Source: Streptomonospora salina
GTDB taxonomy: Bacteria > Actinomycetota > Actinomycetes > Streptosporangiales > Streptosporangiaceae
DNA: 64,000 bases
NCBI RefSeq assembly: GCF_014204715.1
Contig: NZ_JACHLY010000001.1
Location: forward strand, 1,953,001 to 2,017,000
Direction of reading: 5' to 3'
Shown here: one piece after another, positions 6,818 to 17,836 of the stretch
Layout of the letters: the number at the start of each line of letters is the position of its first letter
Numbering within the stretch: position 1 is the stretch's first letter
Notes under the pieces: model-generated
Told to the model about the DNA's origin: nothing
The model's database searches: none
What the model saw: only the letters and a program-made list of their open reading frames with translations
Position numbers and translations under genes: made by a program

Positions 6818-8992
6818 TCACGCCGACGGCGTGTCGCTGCGTGTCGCCCACCGTTCGGTGCCCGCGCTCCGCCGGCGGGCGGCGTGCCCGTACGCGGCGG
6901 TCCCCTCGGCGATGCGGCGCGCCTCGGCGATCTCGCGCCCGCTCGCGCGCGCCCGGATCGGACCGGGCGGGGTGTCGGCCTCGACATCGGCCACACCCCG
7001 CCTGCGGGCCAGCGGGCCGGCACTCAACCGCACGCTCTGCGTCCGCGTGTGCGGCACGATCTCGGTCACCCGGCAGACCAGCCCGCGGCAGGTGACGAAC
7101 AACCGCTCGTCCACGCCGAGGGCGCCGTCGCGGGCCCGGCCGCTGCCCGCCGGGTGCATGGCCGTACGCAAGGCGTCGGTTCCGGGGAACAGTTCGCCGA
7201 CCAGCAGATAGCCCAAGCGCCGCGGAACGACCGGGAGCAGGGTCGAGGAGTCCATCTGCCGCTCGCCGGCATAGCCGGCGACGTTGGCTTCGACACGCAC
7301 GACGCCCAGCGCCCGCCACAGCACCGGTTCGACGATGCGCACCGCCTGCACCCGCCCCGGCGGCACCGTCTGCATGCGCGCCTGGAAGATCCCGTAGCGC
7401 AGCCGCAGTCCGTCCGGCGACAGGGACGCGTAGAAGTCGGTGTAGCGCACCAGCGGGCCCAGGAAGCCGCGCATCAGCCCCAGCAGCACGGGTACGGCGC
7501 CGCCGAGGACGCCCGCCTCGAAGTAGCCGGTGACCCCGACCGAGATCGCACCTGCGGCGATGAGCAGGACGAACAGCAGTACGCTGCCCAGCACGGGCAG
7601 CCGGAAGGCGAGCGCGCCCAGCAGCAGCCCGAAGGGCAGCCGGTAGAAGGGCCACTCCGGCGCCTTGGGCGTCGTCCCCGCGAGGCCGGCCGCGTGGGCC
7701 AGAAGCGCCGCCCGCAAGCGCTCCGCCCGCCCCCACGTCAGATACCGCAGCCGGACCTCGCTCGCGTCTCCCCCGGCCAGTTCCGCGCGCAGCTCGGCCA
7801 GCCCCAGGACCTGCATCAGCAGCGGCCGCACGACGTCGACGGCCTGCAGGCGGCTCAGCGGGATCTCGCGTGACGACCGCCGGATCAGCCCGGAATGCAC
7901 GACCAGGTGGTCGTCGCGCAACCCGAAGGAGGAGACCCACCAGGACAGCAGGCTGAACGCGATCGCGGCGCAGGCCACCGCCAGCGTCATGAGCAGCAGC
8001 CAGCCCGGGCCCAGCTGGAGGACCACGGTCCCGGGCAGAGCGAGGAAGACGACGACGGCCAGGAGCACCTGCAGCACCACGGTGGCCCAGTGCGTGCGGT
8101 GGGCGCCGCGCGCGACGTCGGGTTCGCCGGACCGGTCCGGCGCGTCCTGCGGCTGGGCCTGGCGCTGCGGCTCGGATGGCGCGTCGGCCGTCGGGGGCAG
8201 GAAGCGCACGCGCCCGCCGCCGCGGGCGGGCGCGGGGCGGGGCCACGCGGCATCGGCCGCTCCGGAGTCCGCATCTCCGGAGTCCGCATCTCCGGAGTCC
8301 GCGGGTGCCGACCACGGCGCCGTGCCGGACGGCGATGACGGCGGCGGGAGGGGGTGCGCCTCCGGCGGGGGCTCGTGCGGTGTCTCGGGGGGCGCGGAGT
8401 CGGACGGCGCGCCGTCGGGGCCGCCGGCCGGGTCCGGGGCGTCGATCCGCGGCCACTGCCCGAGGCCGCCGGACGGCTCGGGCGGGCGCGCCCATGCCCG
8501 GGGCGGCAGCTCGTCGGGGCCGTCCCCGTCCGATCCCGCCTCGGAGGCCGACGGCGACGGGGGCACGATCCGGGGGGCGCCCCGGCTCTGCCGTGCCGCT
8601 TCCTCCGGGGTCTCCGCTCCGGGCGCGTCCGCGCCGCCGCCGTCCCGGTCACCGTTCCGGTTCCAGGCGTCGTCGCGGGCATCGTCACGGGCGTCGTCGC
8701 GGGCGGCGGCGTCCCCGGTGTAGTACGGGCGGTCCCGGACGGGGGGCGGCGCCACCTGCTCCACGCGGTGCGTGTCGGTAGGCGCGGTCACCGGGCGCAG
8801 CTCCGGCATTACGGAGCCGCCGCCCTCGGCGGTAGGGCCGGAGTCCCGTTCCGGCTGCTCTGCGGCGTCGGCCTCCGATCCGAACCACGTGGGTCCCGGG
8901 TCGGCCGGTTCTGCGGGTTCCGGTCGGCGGTCGCCGTCAGCGGACCGGCGTCCGGAATACGGACCGGGCTCGGTGCGGTCGGCGTCGCCCAC
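6818..8992 (-). CDS. Membrane protein with repeated bacterial PH (YdbT-like) domains and a long disordered N-terminus
   Basis: 724 aa. Residues 1 to about 300 are low-complexity Pro/Asp/Ser/Gly sequence with two short tandem repeats (three copies of RDDA; two copies of DSGDA followed by DSGAADAA). Then come paired transmembrane segments (about 312-360 and 470-520) and three related bPH_2 segments, each with the signature (I/V)P..R.QaV: IPLSRLQAVDVVRP, VPPGRVQAVRIVEP and VPHTRTQSVRL. It is the larger partner of the YdbS/YdbT pair, and the smaller PH protein is directly upstream (3 bases between stop and start). Function is unknown. The GTG start at 8992 is inside a translationally coupled junction. 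The disordered N-terminus is far longer than usual for the family. Confidence 0.85.
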   Translation of the reverse strand: MGDADRTEPGPYSGRRSADGDRRPEPAEPADPGPTWFGSEADAAEQPERDSGPTAEGGGSVMPELRPVTAPTDTHRVEQVAPPPVRDRPYYTGDAAARDDARDDARDDAWNRNGDRDGGGADAPGAETPEEAARQSRGAPRIVPPSPSASEAGSDGDGPDELPPRAWARPPEPSGGLGQWPRIDAPDPAGGPDGAPSDSAPPETPHEPPPEAHPLPPPSSPSGTAPWSAPADSGDADSGDADSGAADAAWPRPAPARGGGRVRFLPPTADAPSEPQRQAQPQDAPDRSGEPDVARGAHRTHWATVVLQVLLAVVVFLALPGTVVLQLGPGWLLLMTLAVACAAIAFSLLSWWVSSFGLRDDHLVVHSGLIRRSSREIPLSRLQAVDVVRPLLMQVLGLAELRAELAGGDASEVRLRYLTWGRAERLRAALLAHAAGLAGTTPKAPEWPFYRLPFGLLLGALAFRLPVLGSVLLFVLLIAAGAISVGVTGYFEAGVLGGAVPVLLGLMRGFLGPLVRYTDFYASLSPDGLRLRYGIFQARMQTVPPGRVQAVRIVEPVLWRALGVVRVEANVAGYAGERQMDSSTLLPVVPRRLGYLLVGELFPGTDALRTAMHPAGSGRARDGALGVDERLFVTCRGLVCRVTEIVPHTRTQSVRLSAGPLARRRGVADVEADTPPGPIRARASGREIAEARRIAEGTAAYGHAARRRSAGTERWATRSDTPSA

Positions 8993-8995
8993 GGC

Positions 8996-9625
8996 TCACA
9001 GCCCCGTCGAGAAGGTCTCGCTGCGTGCCGCCAGCCGGTCGCGCAGCTGCACGGCGTCGTCGAGGCGCAGACCCGGGATGCGGGTGTCGGCGGTCGTGGC
9101 CGCAGTGCGTACCTGGACCGTGGCCAGGCCCAGCGCCTGCTCCAACAGGTCGGAGGTGACGTCGACGACCTGCATGCGGCCGTAGGGGATCACCACGAGC
9201 TGGCGAGTGACCAGCCCGTACGTCAGGTACAGGTCCGTCGCGCCTTCGGCATAGCCCCAGGCTTCGCGGGCGGCTCCGGTCGCCCACCACCCCGCGGCCG
9301 CGGCGGCCGCGACGAGCACGGCCCAGACCGGGACCCACCACCAGGCGGCGAACCACAGCGCGGTGCCGACCAGCACGAGCGCGGGCACCAGCGCCGCCAG
9401 CAGGACCGTCCTGCGATACCAGGTCAGCGGGGCGCAGACGCGGCTCCACGACGTGCCCTCCGGAGCGGCGAAGGCCGCATCGATGCGGGCGGTACGGGAT
9501 CCGCGCGCGCCGGGCGATCCGGCCGCGGACACGCCCCGGCCGGATCGCGGCCCGCTGTCCTGCGGGTCGGACCCGGCTTGCTGAGAAGAAGCCTCAGACG
9601 CGGCAAAGTCCACGATTCCAGTCAA
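8996..9625 (-). CDS. PH-domain (YdbS-like) membrane protein
   Basis: 209 aa: a disordered N-terminus, two adjacent transmembrane helices (about 72-110), and one bPH_2 domain with YGLVTRQLVVIPYGRMQVVDV and 'LLEQALGLATVQVRTA'. It pairs with the larger PH protein downstream. The start may be the TTG at 9625 or the GTG at 9613; neither has a strong ribosome binding site, so the first four residues are uncertain. Confidence 0.85.
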   Translation of the reverse strand: MTGIVDFAASEASSQQAGSDPQDSGPRSGRGVSAAGSPGARGSRTARIDAAFAAPEGTSWSRVCAPLTWYRRTVLLAALVPALVLVGTALWFAAWWWVPVWAVLVAAAAAAGWWATGAAREAWGYAEGATDLYLTYGLVTRQLVVIPYGRMQVVDVTSDLLEQALGLATVQVRTAATTADTRIPGLRLDDAVQLRDRLAARSETFSTGL

Positions 9626-9746
9626 TCATCCCGATGCCACTCCGCGGCGCCACAGCACACGTGCCGGGCGAATCGGGTCGCGGGCCGGGCCGCCGGGCAC
9701 CCTCCCGGCGCGCCGCCCCGGTATCCCCGGCCCCAGGGGCGGCGTA

Positions 9747-10274
9747 TCAGGCCCGGGACCCGTTCGGATCGTCATCGCCCGGGACGCGGCACGAGTACTC
9801 CAGGAACAGTGCCGCGGCCAGCAGAACCACCGCCGACAGCAGGGTCCCTCCCGCCGTCAGCGCGTCGGTGCGCACGTCGACCGCGTTGAAGCGCTCCGCC
9901 AGAGCGGCCAGCATCCCGGCGAAGCCGCCGGCGGCCAGCGCCGCGAACACCACGCTGGCCTTGGCCAGTGCCAGCAGGCGGGCGGCGCTCAGCGGCTCCA
10001 TCGGGACCGTGCCCGGATCCCGCCGGATCCGGCGCCGCGTGTGCACCGCAGCGATCGTCTCGGCGGCGGCGAGCAGCAGCAGCGTGGGGATCGCGCTCCA
10101 CGGCAGCATCGGCAGCGAACCGTAGACCCGGTCGATCACCACGTAGCACAGCACGCCCGCCACCGCGGCCACCGCCGCCGGCACCCGCCAGTCCGTCGGC
10201 TTCAGGCGCCCTTCGCCGTCGCCGACCGGGTCGTCCTCGGGCCGGTCCTCGTTGTCGTCGTACACAGTCCTCAC
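9747..10274 (-). CDS. DUF3180 membrane protein
   Basis: 175 aa with an acidic N-terminus and four predicted transmembrane helices arranged as two pairs, with HTRRRIRRDPGTVPMEPLSA in the central loop, typical of DUF3180. This family sits after folK throughout actinobacteria; its function is unknown. It lies 34 bases after folK. A GTG start at 10274 is used here; a second in-frame GTG three codons on is possible. Confidence 0.88.
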   Translation of the reverse strand: MRTVYDDNEDRPEDDPVGDGEGRLKPTDWRVPAAVAAVAGVLCYVVIDRVYGSLPMLPWSAIPTLLLLAAAETIAAVHTRRRIRRDPGTVPMEPLSAARLLALAKASVVFAALAAGGFAGMLAALAERFNAVDVRTDALTAGGTLLSAVVLLAAALFLEYSCRVPGDDDPNGSRA

Positions 10275-10308
10275 ACCCTCAGCGGCCGCCGCGGCGCTCC
10301 CGCCGCGC

Positions 10309-10824
10309 TCACACCTGCAGCGCCAGATCGTCGCGGCGGTGCAGCTCCTGGCCTTCTATCCCGGCGAGCAGGTCGCGGACCGGGCCGCGGCCCGCGATCT
10401 CGGCGTCGGGGTCGACGTCGGCCCACGGGCGCAGCACGAACGCGCGCTCGTGGGCGCGCGGATGCGGGAGGGTCAGCCGCGCATCGTCGCTCTGCTCCCC
10501 GCCGACCGCGATGATGTCGACGTCCAGGGTCCGCGGTCCCCACCGCACGTCGCGCACGCGGCCCAGCGCCTCCTCCACCGACTGCGCGCGTTCCAGCAGT
10601 ACTTCGGGGGGCATCCGGGTATCGGCGGTCACCACCGCGTTGAGGAAGGCTCCCTGGTCGGGGCCGCCCACCGGCGCGGTCTCGTAGACCGGCGACAGGG
10701 ACACCGGAACCAGCTCCGGCGAGTCGAACAGCCCGTCCACGGCTCCCTGCAGCGCGGCGGGCCGGTCACCCACGTTGCTGCCCAGCGCCAGTACGGCCCG
10801 TCGCAGCACCGTCGTTGCGTTCAT
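10309..10824 (-). CDS. folK: 6-hydroxymethyl-7,8-dihydropterin pyrophosphokinase
   Basis: Transfers pyrophosphate from ATP to 6-hydroxymethyl-dihydropterin in folate synthesis. The 171-aa protein has LALGSNVGDR near the N-terminus, SPVYETAPVG, FLNAVV, 'RWGPRTLDVDII' with the Mg-binding Asp pair, and LPHPRAHERAFVLRPW, all diagnostic of HPPK. ATG at 10824 with AGGGGTGG just upstream. It follows folB by 82 bases in the folP-folB-folK group. Confidence 0.97.
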   Translation of the reverse strand: MNATTVLRRAVLALGSNVGDRPAALQGAVDGLFDSPELVPVSLSPVYETAPVGGPDQGAFLNAVVTADTRMPPEVLLERAQSVEEALGRVRDVRWGPRTLDVDIIAVGGEQSDDARLTLPHPRAHERAFVLRPWADVDPDAEIAGRGPVRDLLAGIEGQELHRRDDLALQV

Positions 10825-10906
10825 CGCCCACCCCTTGTCACGACGTGCGGAATGCGCCCTCGTCCCGAGGTTTCCGTTGCCGGCGGCTGCGTCCGGCCGC
10901 CCCCGC

Positions 10907-11278
10907 TCACCCGTTGTCGCGGACGACGGTGACCGAGATGTCGCCGAACGCGTGCGGGACGGGCGCGTTCGGCTTGTGCACCGTCACCTCGGCGCGGTGT
11001 ACCCGCGGCTCGGACAGGCACACCGCCGCCAGCCGCTCGGCCAACGTCTCGATCAGCTGGACCGGTTCCCCCGTCACGACCGCCACCAGGCGGTCGGCGA
11101 GCTCACCGTAGTGCACCGTATCGGCGAGATCGTCGCTGCGCCCGGCCGCGGACAGGTCGAGCGCGAGTCCGACGTCGACGACGAAGTCCTGGCCGTCGCG
11201 CCGCTCGTGCTCCAGCACCCCGTGGCGGCCGCGGGCGCGCAGCCCGCTCAGCCGGATGCGGTCCCCGTCGCCGATCAC
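10907..11278 (-). CDS. folB: Dihydroneopterin aldolase
   Basis: Cleaves dihydroneopterin to the hydroxymethyl-pterin used by FolK. It is 123 aa, the normal length. Motifs are IRLSGLRARGRHGVLEHER at the N-terminus, 'DTVHYGELADRL' and ETLAERLA with the active-site Glu/Tyr region, and the C-terminal VTVHKPNAPVP. The GTG start overlaps the stop of the NTF2-like gene (GTGA), so the two are translationally coupled. Confidence 0.96.
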   Translation of the reverse strand: MIGDGDRIRLSGLRARGRHGVLEHERRDGQDFVVDVGLALDLSAAGRSDDLADTVHYGELADRLVAVVTGEPVQLIETLAERLAAVCLSEPRVHRAEVTVHKPNAPVPHAFGDISVTVVRDNG

Positions 11279-11733
11279 AGGACGTCGCCGTCCTGGTCGG
11301 CGTCCTCGTCGTTCTCGTCGAGCATGACCGGCGAGGCGTGGTGCGACCACAGCCGCCAGCCCTCCGGGGTGTACACGAACATGTTCGTGGCCACGACCTG
11401 CCCGCCGGCGACGAAGCCGGGTTGGTCGTCCTCGGCGGTGAGGACGTTCTCCTCGCAGGTGACCATGGCCACCTCGCCGCTGACGCCGATATGGGTCTCG
11501 GTGAGCACGTACTGGATGTAGGGAACATTGGCCATGATCAGCGTCCACGCGCGCATGATCTCGGAGCGGCCGCGCAGCAGCGGCCAGCCGGGATTGACGC
11601 AGACGAGGTCGGGCGCCTCGTCCTCCTCGGCCCAGACACGGCGCATCAGGTCGATGTCGCCGTTCTCGATGGCGCCGTAGAACTGCGCGTTGGCCTCGGC
11701 CACGCGCTCCATGACCTCCTGGCGGGACTTCAC
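11275..11733 (-). CDS. NTF2-like (SnoaL-type) protein in the folate operon
   Basis: 152 aa, starting at a GTG that overlaps the folP stop by 4 bases, which fixes the start despite an open frame upstream. NTF2/SnoaL fold features are the N-terminal helix 'VAEANAQFYGAIENGDIDLM', VWAEEDEAPDLVCVNPGWP, 'GRSEIMRAW', 'MVTCEENVLT' and a C-terminal strand 'GWRLWSHHASPV'. An acidic tail ends it. This small protein is regularly found between folP and folB in actinobacteria. Its role is unknown; a pterin- or folate-related binding or catalytic role is inferred from location only. Confidence 0.85.
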   Translation of the reverse strand: MKSRQEVMERVAEANAQFYGAIENGDIDLMRRVWAEEDEAPDLVCVNPGWPLLRGRSEIMRAWTLIMANVPYIQYVLTETHIGVSGEVAMVTCEENVLTAEDDQPGFVAGGQVVATNMFVYTPEGWRLWSHHASPVMLDENDEDADQDGDVL

Positions 11734-12581
11734 ACGCCGCTCCGGCCGATGAGCTCGCCGCGTCCTTCGTCGAGATCGGCTCCCCCGCTGTTCCACGCCG
11801 CGGCGACCCGGACCGCGTCGGCGTTGGGCCGCACGTCGTGCACGCGCACGCACCAGGCCCCCCGGGCCGCGGCAAGGGCCGTGAGCGCGACGGTGGCGTC
11901 GTCGCAGCCGGTGAATTCGCGCGGGTCTCCGTCGGCGTCGCTGAGCAGCCGGCCGAGGAAGCGCTTGCGGGAGCCTGCGATCAACAGTGGACGCCCCAAG
12001 TCGTCGAATCGGTCGAGGCGGGCGAGCAGTGCCCAGTTGTGGGCGCGGTCGGGCAGCTTGGAGAACCCCAGCCCGGGGTCGAGCACGATCTGGGCGGGGT
12101 CGACCCCCTCGTCGGCCATAGCCGACATGCGGTCGCGCAGTTCGTCGCGGACCTCTCGGACCACGTCGTCGTAGTGGGCCCGGTCCTGCATCCGGTGGCT
12201 GTGGCCGCGCCAGTGCATCAGCACGTAGGCGACGCCGGTCGTGGCGACGAGCCGGGCCATGGCCGGGTCGGCGAGTCCGCCGCTGACGTCGTTGACCAGC
12301 CGCGCGCCGGACTCGACGGCCCGGGCGGCGACCTCGGCCCGCATGGTGTCGACGCTGACGGCGACCCCTTGGCGTGCGAGCTCGCTCACGACCGGTCCCA
12401 CTCGGCGCAGCTCTTCGTCCAGAGAGACCCGCTGGGCGCCCGGCCGGGTCGACTCGCCGCCGACGTCGACGATGTCGGCGCCGTCCCCGGCGAGGCGCAG
12501 GCCGTGCTCGATAGCGCTCGCGGTGTCGAACCGGGACCCGCCGTCGGAGAACGAGTCCGGCGTGACGTTGACGACGCCCAT
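11730..12581 (-). CDS. folP: Dihydropteroate synthase
   Basis: Condenses p-aminobenzoate with hydroxymethyl-dihydropterin pyrophosphate. This is the sulfonamide target. It is a TIM barrel with MGVVNVTPDSFSDGG at the N-terminus, DVGGESTRPGA, VNDVSGG, 'VLMHWRGHS', DPGLGFSK, AGSRKRFLG and a C-terminal RVHDV. I give the ATG at 12581, but that starts inside the first barrel strand: residues 'PVRRRSLV' continue in frame upstream with no ATG, GTG or TTG. A GGAGGG site near 12711-12716 sits where an ATC codon would start a longer protein. The true N-terminus is therefore open. Confidence 0.93.
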   Translation of the reverse strand: MGVVNVTPDSFSDGGSRFDTASAIEHGLRLAGDGADIVDVGGESTRPGAQRVSLDEELRRVGPVVSELARQGVAVSVDTMRAEVAARAVESGARLVNDVSGGLADPAMARLVATTGVAYVLMHWRGHSHRMQDRAHYDDVVREVRDELRDRMSAMADEGVDPAQIVLDPGLGFSKLPDRAHNWALLARLDRFDDLGRPLLIAGSRKRFLGRLLSDADGDPREFTGCDDATVALTALAAARGAWCVRVHDVRPNADAVRVAAAWNSGGADLDEGRGELIGRSGV

Positions 12582-12875
12582 GACCAGGGACCGCCGGCGG
12601 ACCGGGAGACCGGGCAGGTCCCGGCCGGTGGGGAACGGGGCGGGGACGGCTCCGGCGCCCTCCCCCTGCTCGGATCCGTTCGCTTCGCTAGCCGTGATCT
12701 TCTTTCCCTCCGTACGTGGGCCGCCGCGGCCGACGGGCGGATCTCGCGATCACCCTATGAGAACCCGGGCTTGCGCGGCGACCCGCCCCGTGATCGATCA
12801 TGCCCGGCGCAACCGGGCCGGGTCGACCGGTTGCGCTCAGGGCCGAACGGACGCTCAGGGGGGGAGGGGCGACGG
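12582..12875. other. Region upstream of folP; may encode its N-terminal extension
   Basis: No separate gene seen. From about 12582 to 12705 the folP frame stays open and reads as an Ala/Gly/Glu-rich stretch leading into the first barrel strand. Further upstream a TAGGGT box (minus strand, near 12755) could be a -10 element. The rest has no recognisable structure. Confidence 0.4.
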
Positions 12876-12904
12876 CCGGGGCCGGCGGAATGCGCCGGCC
12901 CCGG
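12876..12904 (-). terminator. Strong hairpin directly after folE
   Basis: A perfect 12-bp GC stem (12876-12887 with 12893-12904) with a 5-base loop, ending at the base next to the folE stop codon. It marks the end of the ftsH-folE transcript and separates it from folP. Confidence 0.7.
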
Positions 12905-13530
12905 TCAGTCGTGCCCCAGGATCAGGCTCATCGCCTCGGACCGTGTGCGGTCGCGGTTGCGGAAGTCGCCGCGCACCGCCGACGTCACCGTCTTCGCACC
13001 GGGCTTGCGGACTCCGCGCATCGTCATGCACAGGTGCTCGGCCTCGATGACCACGATCACGCCGCGCGGGTCCAGATGGGCCATGATGCCGTCGGCGACC
13101 TGGGTGGTCAGCCGCTCCTGGACCTGGGGGCGGCGGGCGTAGACGTCCACCAGCCGGGCGATCTTGGACAGCCCGGTGATCTGGCCTTTGCTGTTGGGGA
13201 TGTAGCCCACGTGCGCGCTGCCGTAGAAGGGCACGAGGTGGTGCTCGCAGGTGGAGTACAGCTCGATGTCGCGGATCAGCACCATCTCCTCATGGCCTGC
13301 CTCGAACACCGTGGTCAGCACGTCCTCGGGCTTCTGCCCCAGTCCCGCGAACTGCTCCTCGTAGGCCCGCGCGACCCGGGCGGGGGTGTCGCGCAGGCCG
13401 TCCCGTTCCGGGTCCTCGCCGATGGCCAGCAGGATCTCCCGGACCGCCTTCTCGATGCGCGCGTGGTCGACCTCGTGGTGTTCGGGCACGACCAGCGGGA
13501 TGTCGTTGCCGGAGGCGGGGCCTTCGGCGC

Positions 13531-13534
<4 letters not shown>
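12905..13534 (-). CDS. folE: GTP cyclohydrolase I
   Basis: Opens GTP to dihydroneopterin triphosphate, the first step of folate synthesis. 209 aa with [13 protein letters not shown], the zinc-ligand region [27 protein letters not shown], '[10 protein letters not shown]' and the C-terminal [16 protein letters not shown] with the third zinc ligand Cys. The GTG start overlaps the ftsH stop by 4 bases (GTGA), so it is coupled to ftsH translation. Confidence 0.97.
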
Positions 13535-15624
<2,090 letters not shown>

Positions 15625-15987
15625 CTATCCGGAACCCCGCTGGGTCCGTCCCTCCTGACCAGCCGGCTTGCCCCGAAAACCGCAGGGGTCGGCTCGGCCG
15701 CGGATGCCGGGTGCGGGCGCCTGTGCGCCGTATACCGAACCCGGGCCGCTCAGCCGAGAAGCCCCGTTTGGCCGCCGGAGGCGGAACCTATCGGACACGT
15801 TTCCTACATTCGCTGTGGTCGGTCTGCGGTGCTCGCGCAGCCACGGCAGTTGCCTACCACACCGGGATACTCGACGGTACACCCCGTTCATCACCGGGTG
15901 CACTCGCGCTCCTCCCGCGTTCGCGGACGGTGGAACCCCTCACGGCTCCAACGTGCGGAGCGGGGGTGGTTGTTCCCGCCCGCGCGG
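15625..15987. other. Intergenic region between hpt and ftsH
   Basis: 363 bases with no supported gene. It probably contains the ftsH promoter; minus-strand boxes such as GATAGGTT near 15787-15794 could be a -10, but no good -35 partner is seen. No RNA gene or strong hairpin is evident. Confidence 0.5.
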
Positions 15988-16542
15988 TCAGCCCTGGTAG
16001 ACGTGCGGCGCCAGAGTGCCGATGAGAGGCAGGTTGCGGTATTTCTCGGCGTAGTCGAGCCCGTAGCCGACGATGAACTCGTTGGGCAGGTCGAATCCGA
16101 CATAGCCCACGTCGAGCTCCACGTCGAAGGCGAGCGGCTTGCGCACCATCGTGCAGATCTCCACCGAGGCCGGGCCGCGCGACTTCAGGTTGCCCACCAG
16201 CCAGGAGAGGGTCAACCCGGAGTCGATGACGTCCTCGACGATCAGGACGTTGCGGTCCTTGATGTCGATCTCCAGATCCTTGAGGATCCGCACGACCCCC
16301 GACGACGTCGTGCCCGCCCCGTAGGACGACACCGCCATCCAGTCCATCTCGCACGGATGGTGCAGCTCGCGCGCGAGATCGGCCATCACCATGACGGCCC
16401 CCTTGAGGACTCCGACGAGCAGCAGGTCCTTCCCGGCGTAGTCGGCGTCGATCTCGGCCGCCATCTCGCCCAGCTTGGCGCTGATCTGGCTTTCGGTCAC
16501 CAGGACCTTCTCCAGATCCTCGCCCATGTCTTTCGCGTCCAC
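15988..16542 (-). CDS. hpt: Hypoxanthine phosphoribosyltransferase
   Basis: Salvages hypoxanthine (and guanine) with PRPP to the nucleotide. 184 aa with '[17 protein letters not shown]', [11 protein letters not shown] and the PRPP loop [14 protein letters not shown] (about 102-115), then [15 protein letters not shown] near the C-terminus. GTG at 16542 with GAGGT 9 bases upstream; ATG at 16527 is an alternative. It is downstream of tilS as in many bacteria (tilS-hpt-ftsH). Confidence 0.96.
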   Translation of the reverse strand: MDAKDMGEDLEKVLVTESQISAKLGEMAAEIDADYAGKDLLLVGVLKGAVMVMADLARELHHPCEMDWMAVSSYGAGTTSSGVVRILKDLEIDIKDRNVLIVEDVIDSGLTLSWLVGNLKSRGPASVEICTMVRKPLAFDVELDVGYVGFDLPNEFIVGYGLDYAEKYRNLPLIGTLAPHVYQG

Positions 16543-16788
16543 GCTTGGCTGACCTCGCTGCTCAGGTCGGGGTTGGAGAACATCCCCAGAATAGACGGGC
16601 GCCGGGGCGCCGGGATCCGCAGGTGCCCCGGCCCGGCCGGCCGGTCCGGGCCCCGGCCGGCGGCCGCGTCGGCGGCGCGGCCCCGCCGGGAGCGGCCCGC
16701 ACTTCCGCCGTTCGCCGGGTTGCGGGAGACGGTGTGAGATTGGCTTCCTCCCCTCCGGCGGGTACGGCGCCGCACCCGCCGGCGCGGT

Positions 16789-17811
16789 TCACACCGAAGG
16801 CCCGGCGCCCCGGGGCTCCGGGCCCCCGGGGGCGCCGACGAAGGCGATCCGTCCCTCGCTGCGCAGTCCCCGGACTTTGCCGGGCAGGTCGACGTGCGCC
16901 TGCCCCCGCCAGTCGGACACCAGCCGGTCCAGTTCCGCCACGTGCACCGCGAACAGGGCCCCCGCCGGAGCGCCCGCCGCGACGGCGGCCCGGCGCAGCA
17001 GCCGGGTGCGCACGGCGCGGGGCAGCTCCGCCAGCGCGGCGACGTCCAGCGCAGCGTCCCCGCCCGTCCCCGACCGCACCCGCTCCTGGACCGCGTCGGC
17101 CCACTCGTCCAGCGCGTCGGCGTCGTCGCGCAGCAGGTCGGAGGTGCGGGCGAGCGCCTCGGCGACGCCCGGGCCCAACTCCCGCTCCAGCGTCGGCATC
17201 ACCCGCGCGCGCACCCGCGAGCGCGCGTAGGCGGGGTCGGAGTTGTGCGGGTCGGACCACGCGGCCAGGCCCATGTCGGCGCAGGCGGTGTGCACCTGCG
17301 TACGCGGCAGCCCCAGCAGGGGCCGCAGGTAGTGTCCGCTGCGCTGCGGGATACCCGACAGCGAGCGGCCGCCGGAACCGCGCGCCAGCCGCAACAGCAC
17401 CGTCTCGGCCTGGTCGTCGCGGGTGTGGCCGAGCAGCACGGCGTCGGCGCCCAGCCGCCGCGCGGCGTCGTCCAGAGCCCTGTAGCGGGCGGTGCGGGCG
17501 GCGCTTTCGGGACCGCCCTCGGCGCCGACGTGCACGGCCGCGCTCTCGGCCGGGTCCAGACCGAGCCCGCGCATCGTCGCCACGACCTCGGCGGCCCGCT
17601 CGCCCGAGCCGTCCTGGAGTCCGTGGTCGACCGTGATTCCGCCCGCGCGCAGCCCCATCCGGGGGGCGGCGAACGCGGCGGCGCCCGCCAGCGCCAGCGA
17701 GTCGGCGCCGCCGCTGCAGGCCACCAGGACCAGGGCGCCGGAGTCCACCCGGGACAGGGCGCCGCGGACGGCGCGGCGGGCCGCGGCGACAGCGGGAGGC
17801 GGGCCGGTCAC
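16789..17811 (-). CDS. tilS: tRNA(Ile)-lysidine synthase
   Basis: Modifies the wobble C of the tRNA-Ile CAU anticodon to lysidine. 340 aa. The N-terminal PP-loop ATPase has [10 protein letters not shown] (about 32-41), VDHGLQDGS, '[20 protein letters not shown]' and GIPQR. An '[11 protein letters not shown]' helix follows. The C-terminal substrate domain is short, as usual in actinobacteria. GTG at 17811, 25 bases after the upstream metalloprotease gene. Confidence 0.94.
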   Translation of the reverse strand: MTGPPPAVAAARRAVRGALSRVDSGALVLVACSGGADSLALAGAAAFAAPRMGLRAGGITVDHGLQDGSGERAAEVVATMRGLGLDPAESAAVHVGAEGGPESAARTARYRALDDAARRLGADAVLLGHTRDDQAETVLLRLARGSGGRSLSGIPQRSGHYLRPLLGLPRTQVHTACADMGLAAWSDPHNSDPAYARSRVRARVMPTLERELGPGVAEALARTSDLLRDDADALDEWADAVQERVRSGTGGDAALDVAALAELPRAVRTRLLRRAAVAAGAPAGALFAVHVAELDRLVSDWRGQAHVDLPGKVRGLRSEGRIAFVGAPGGPEPRGAGPSV

Positions 17812-17836
17812 TGCGGGCCTCCCGCCGCCGGGGGTG

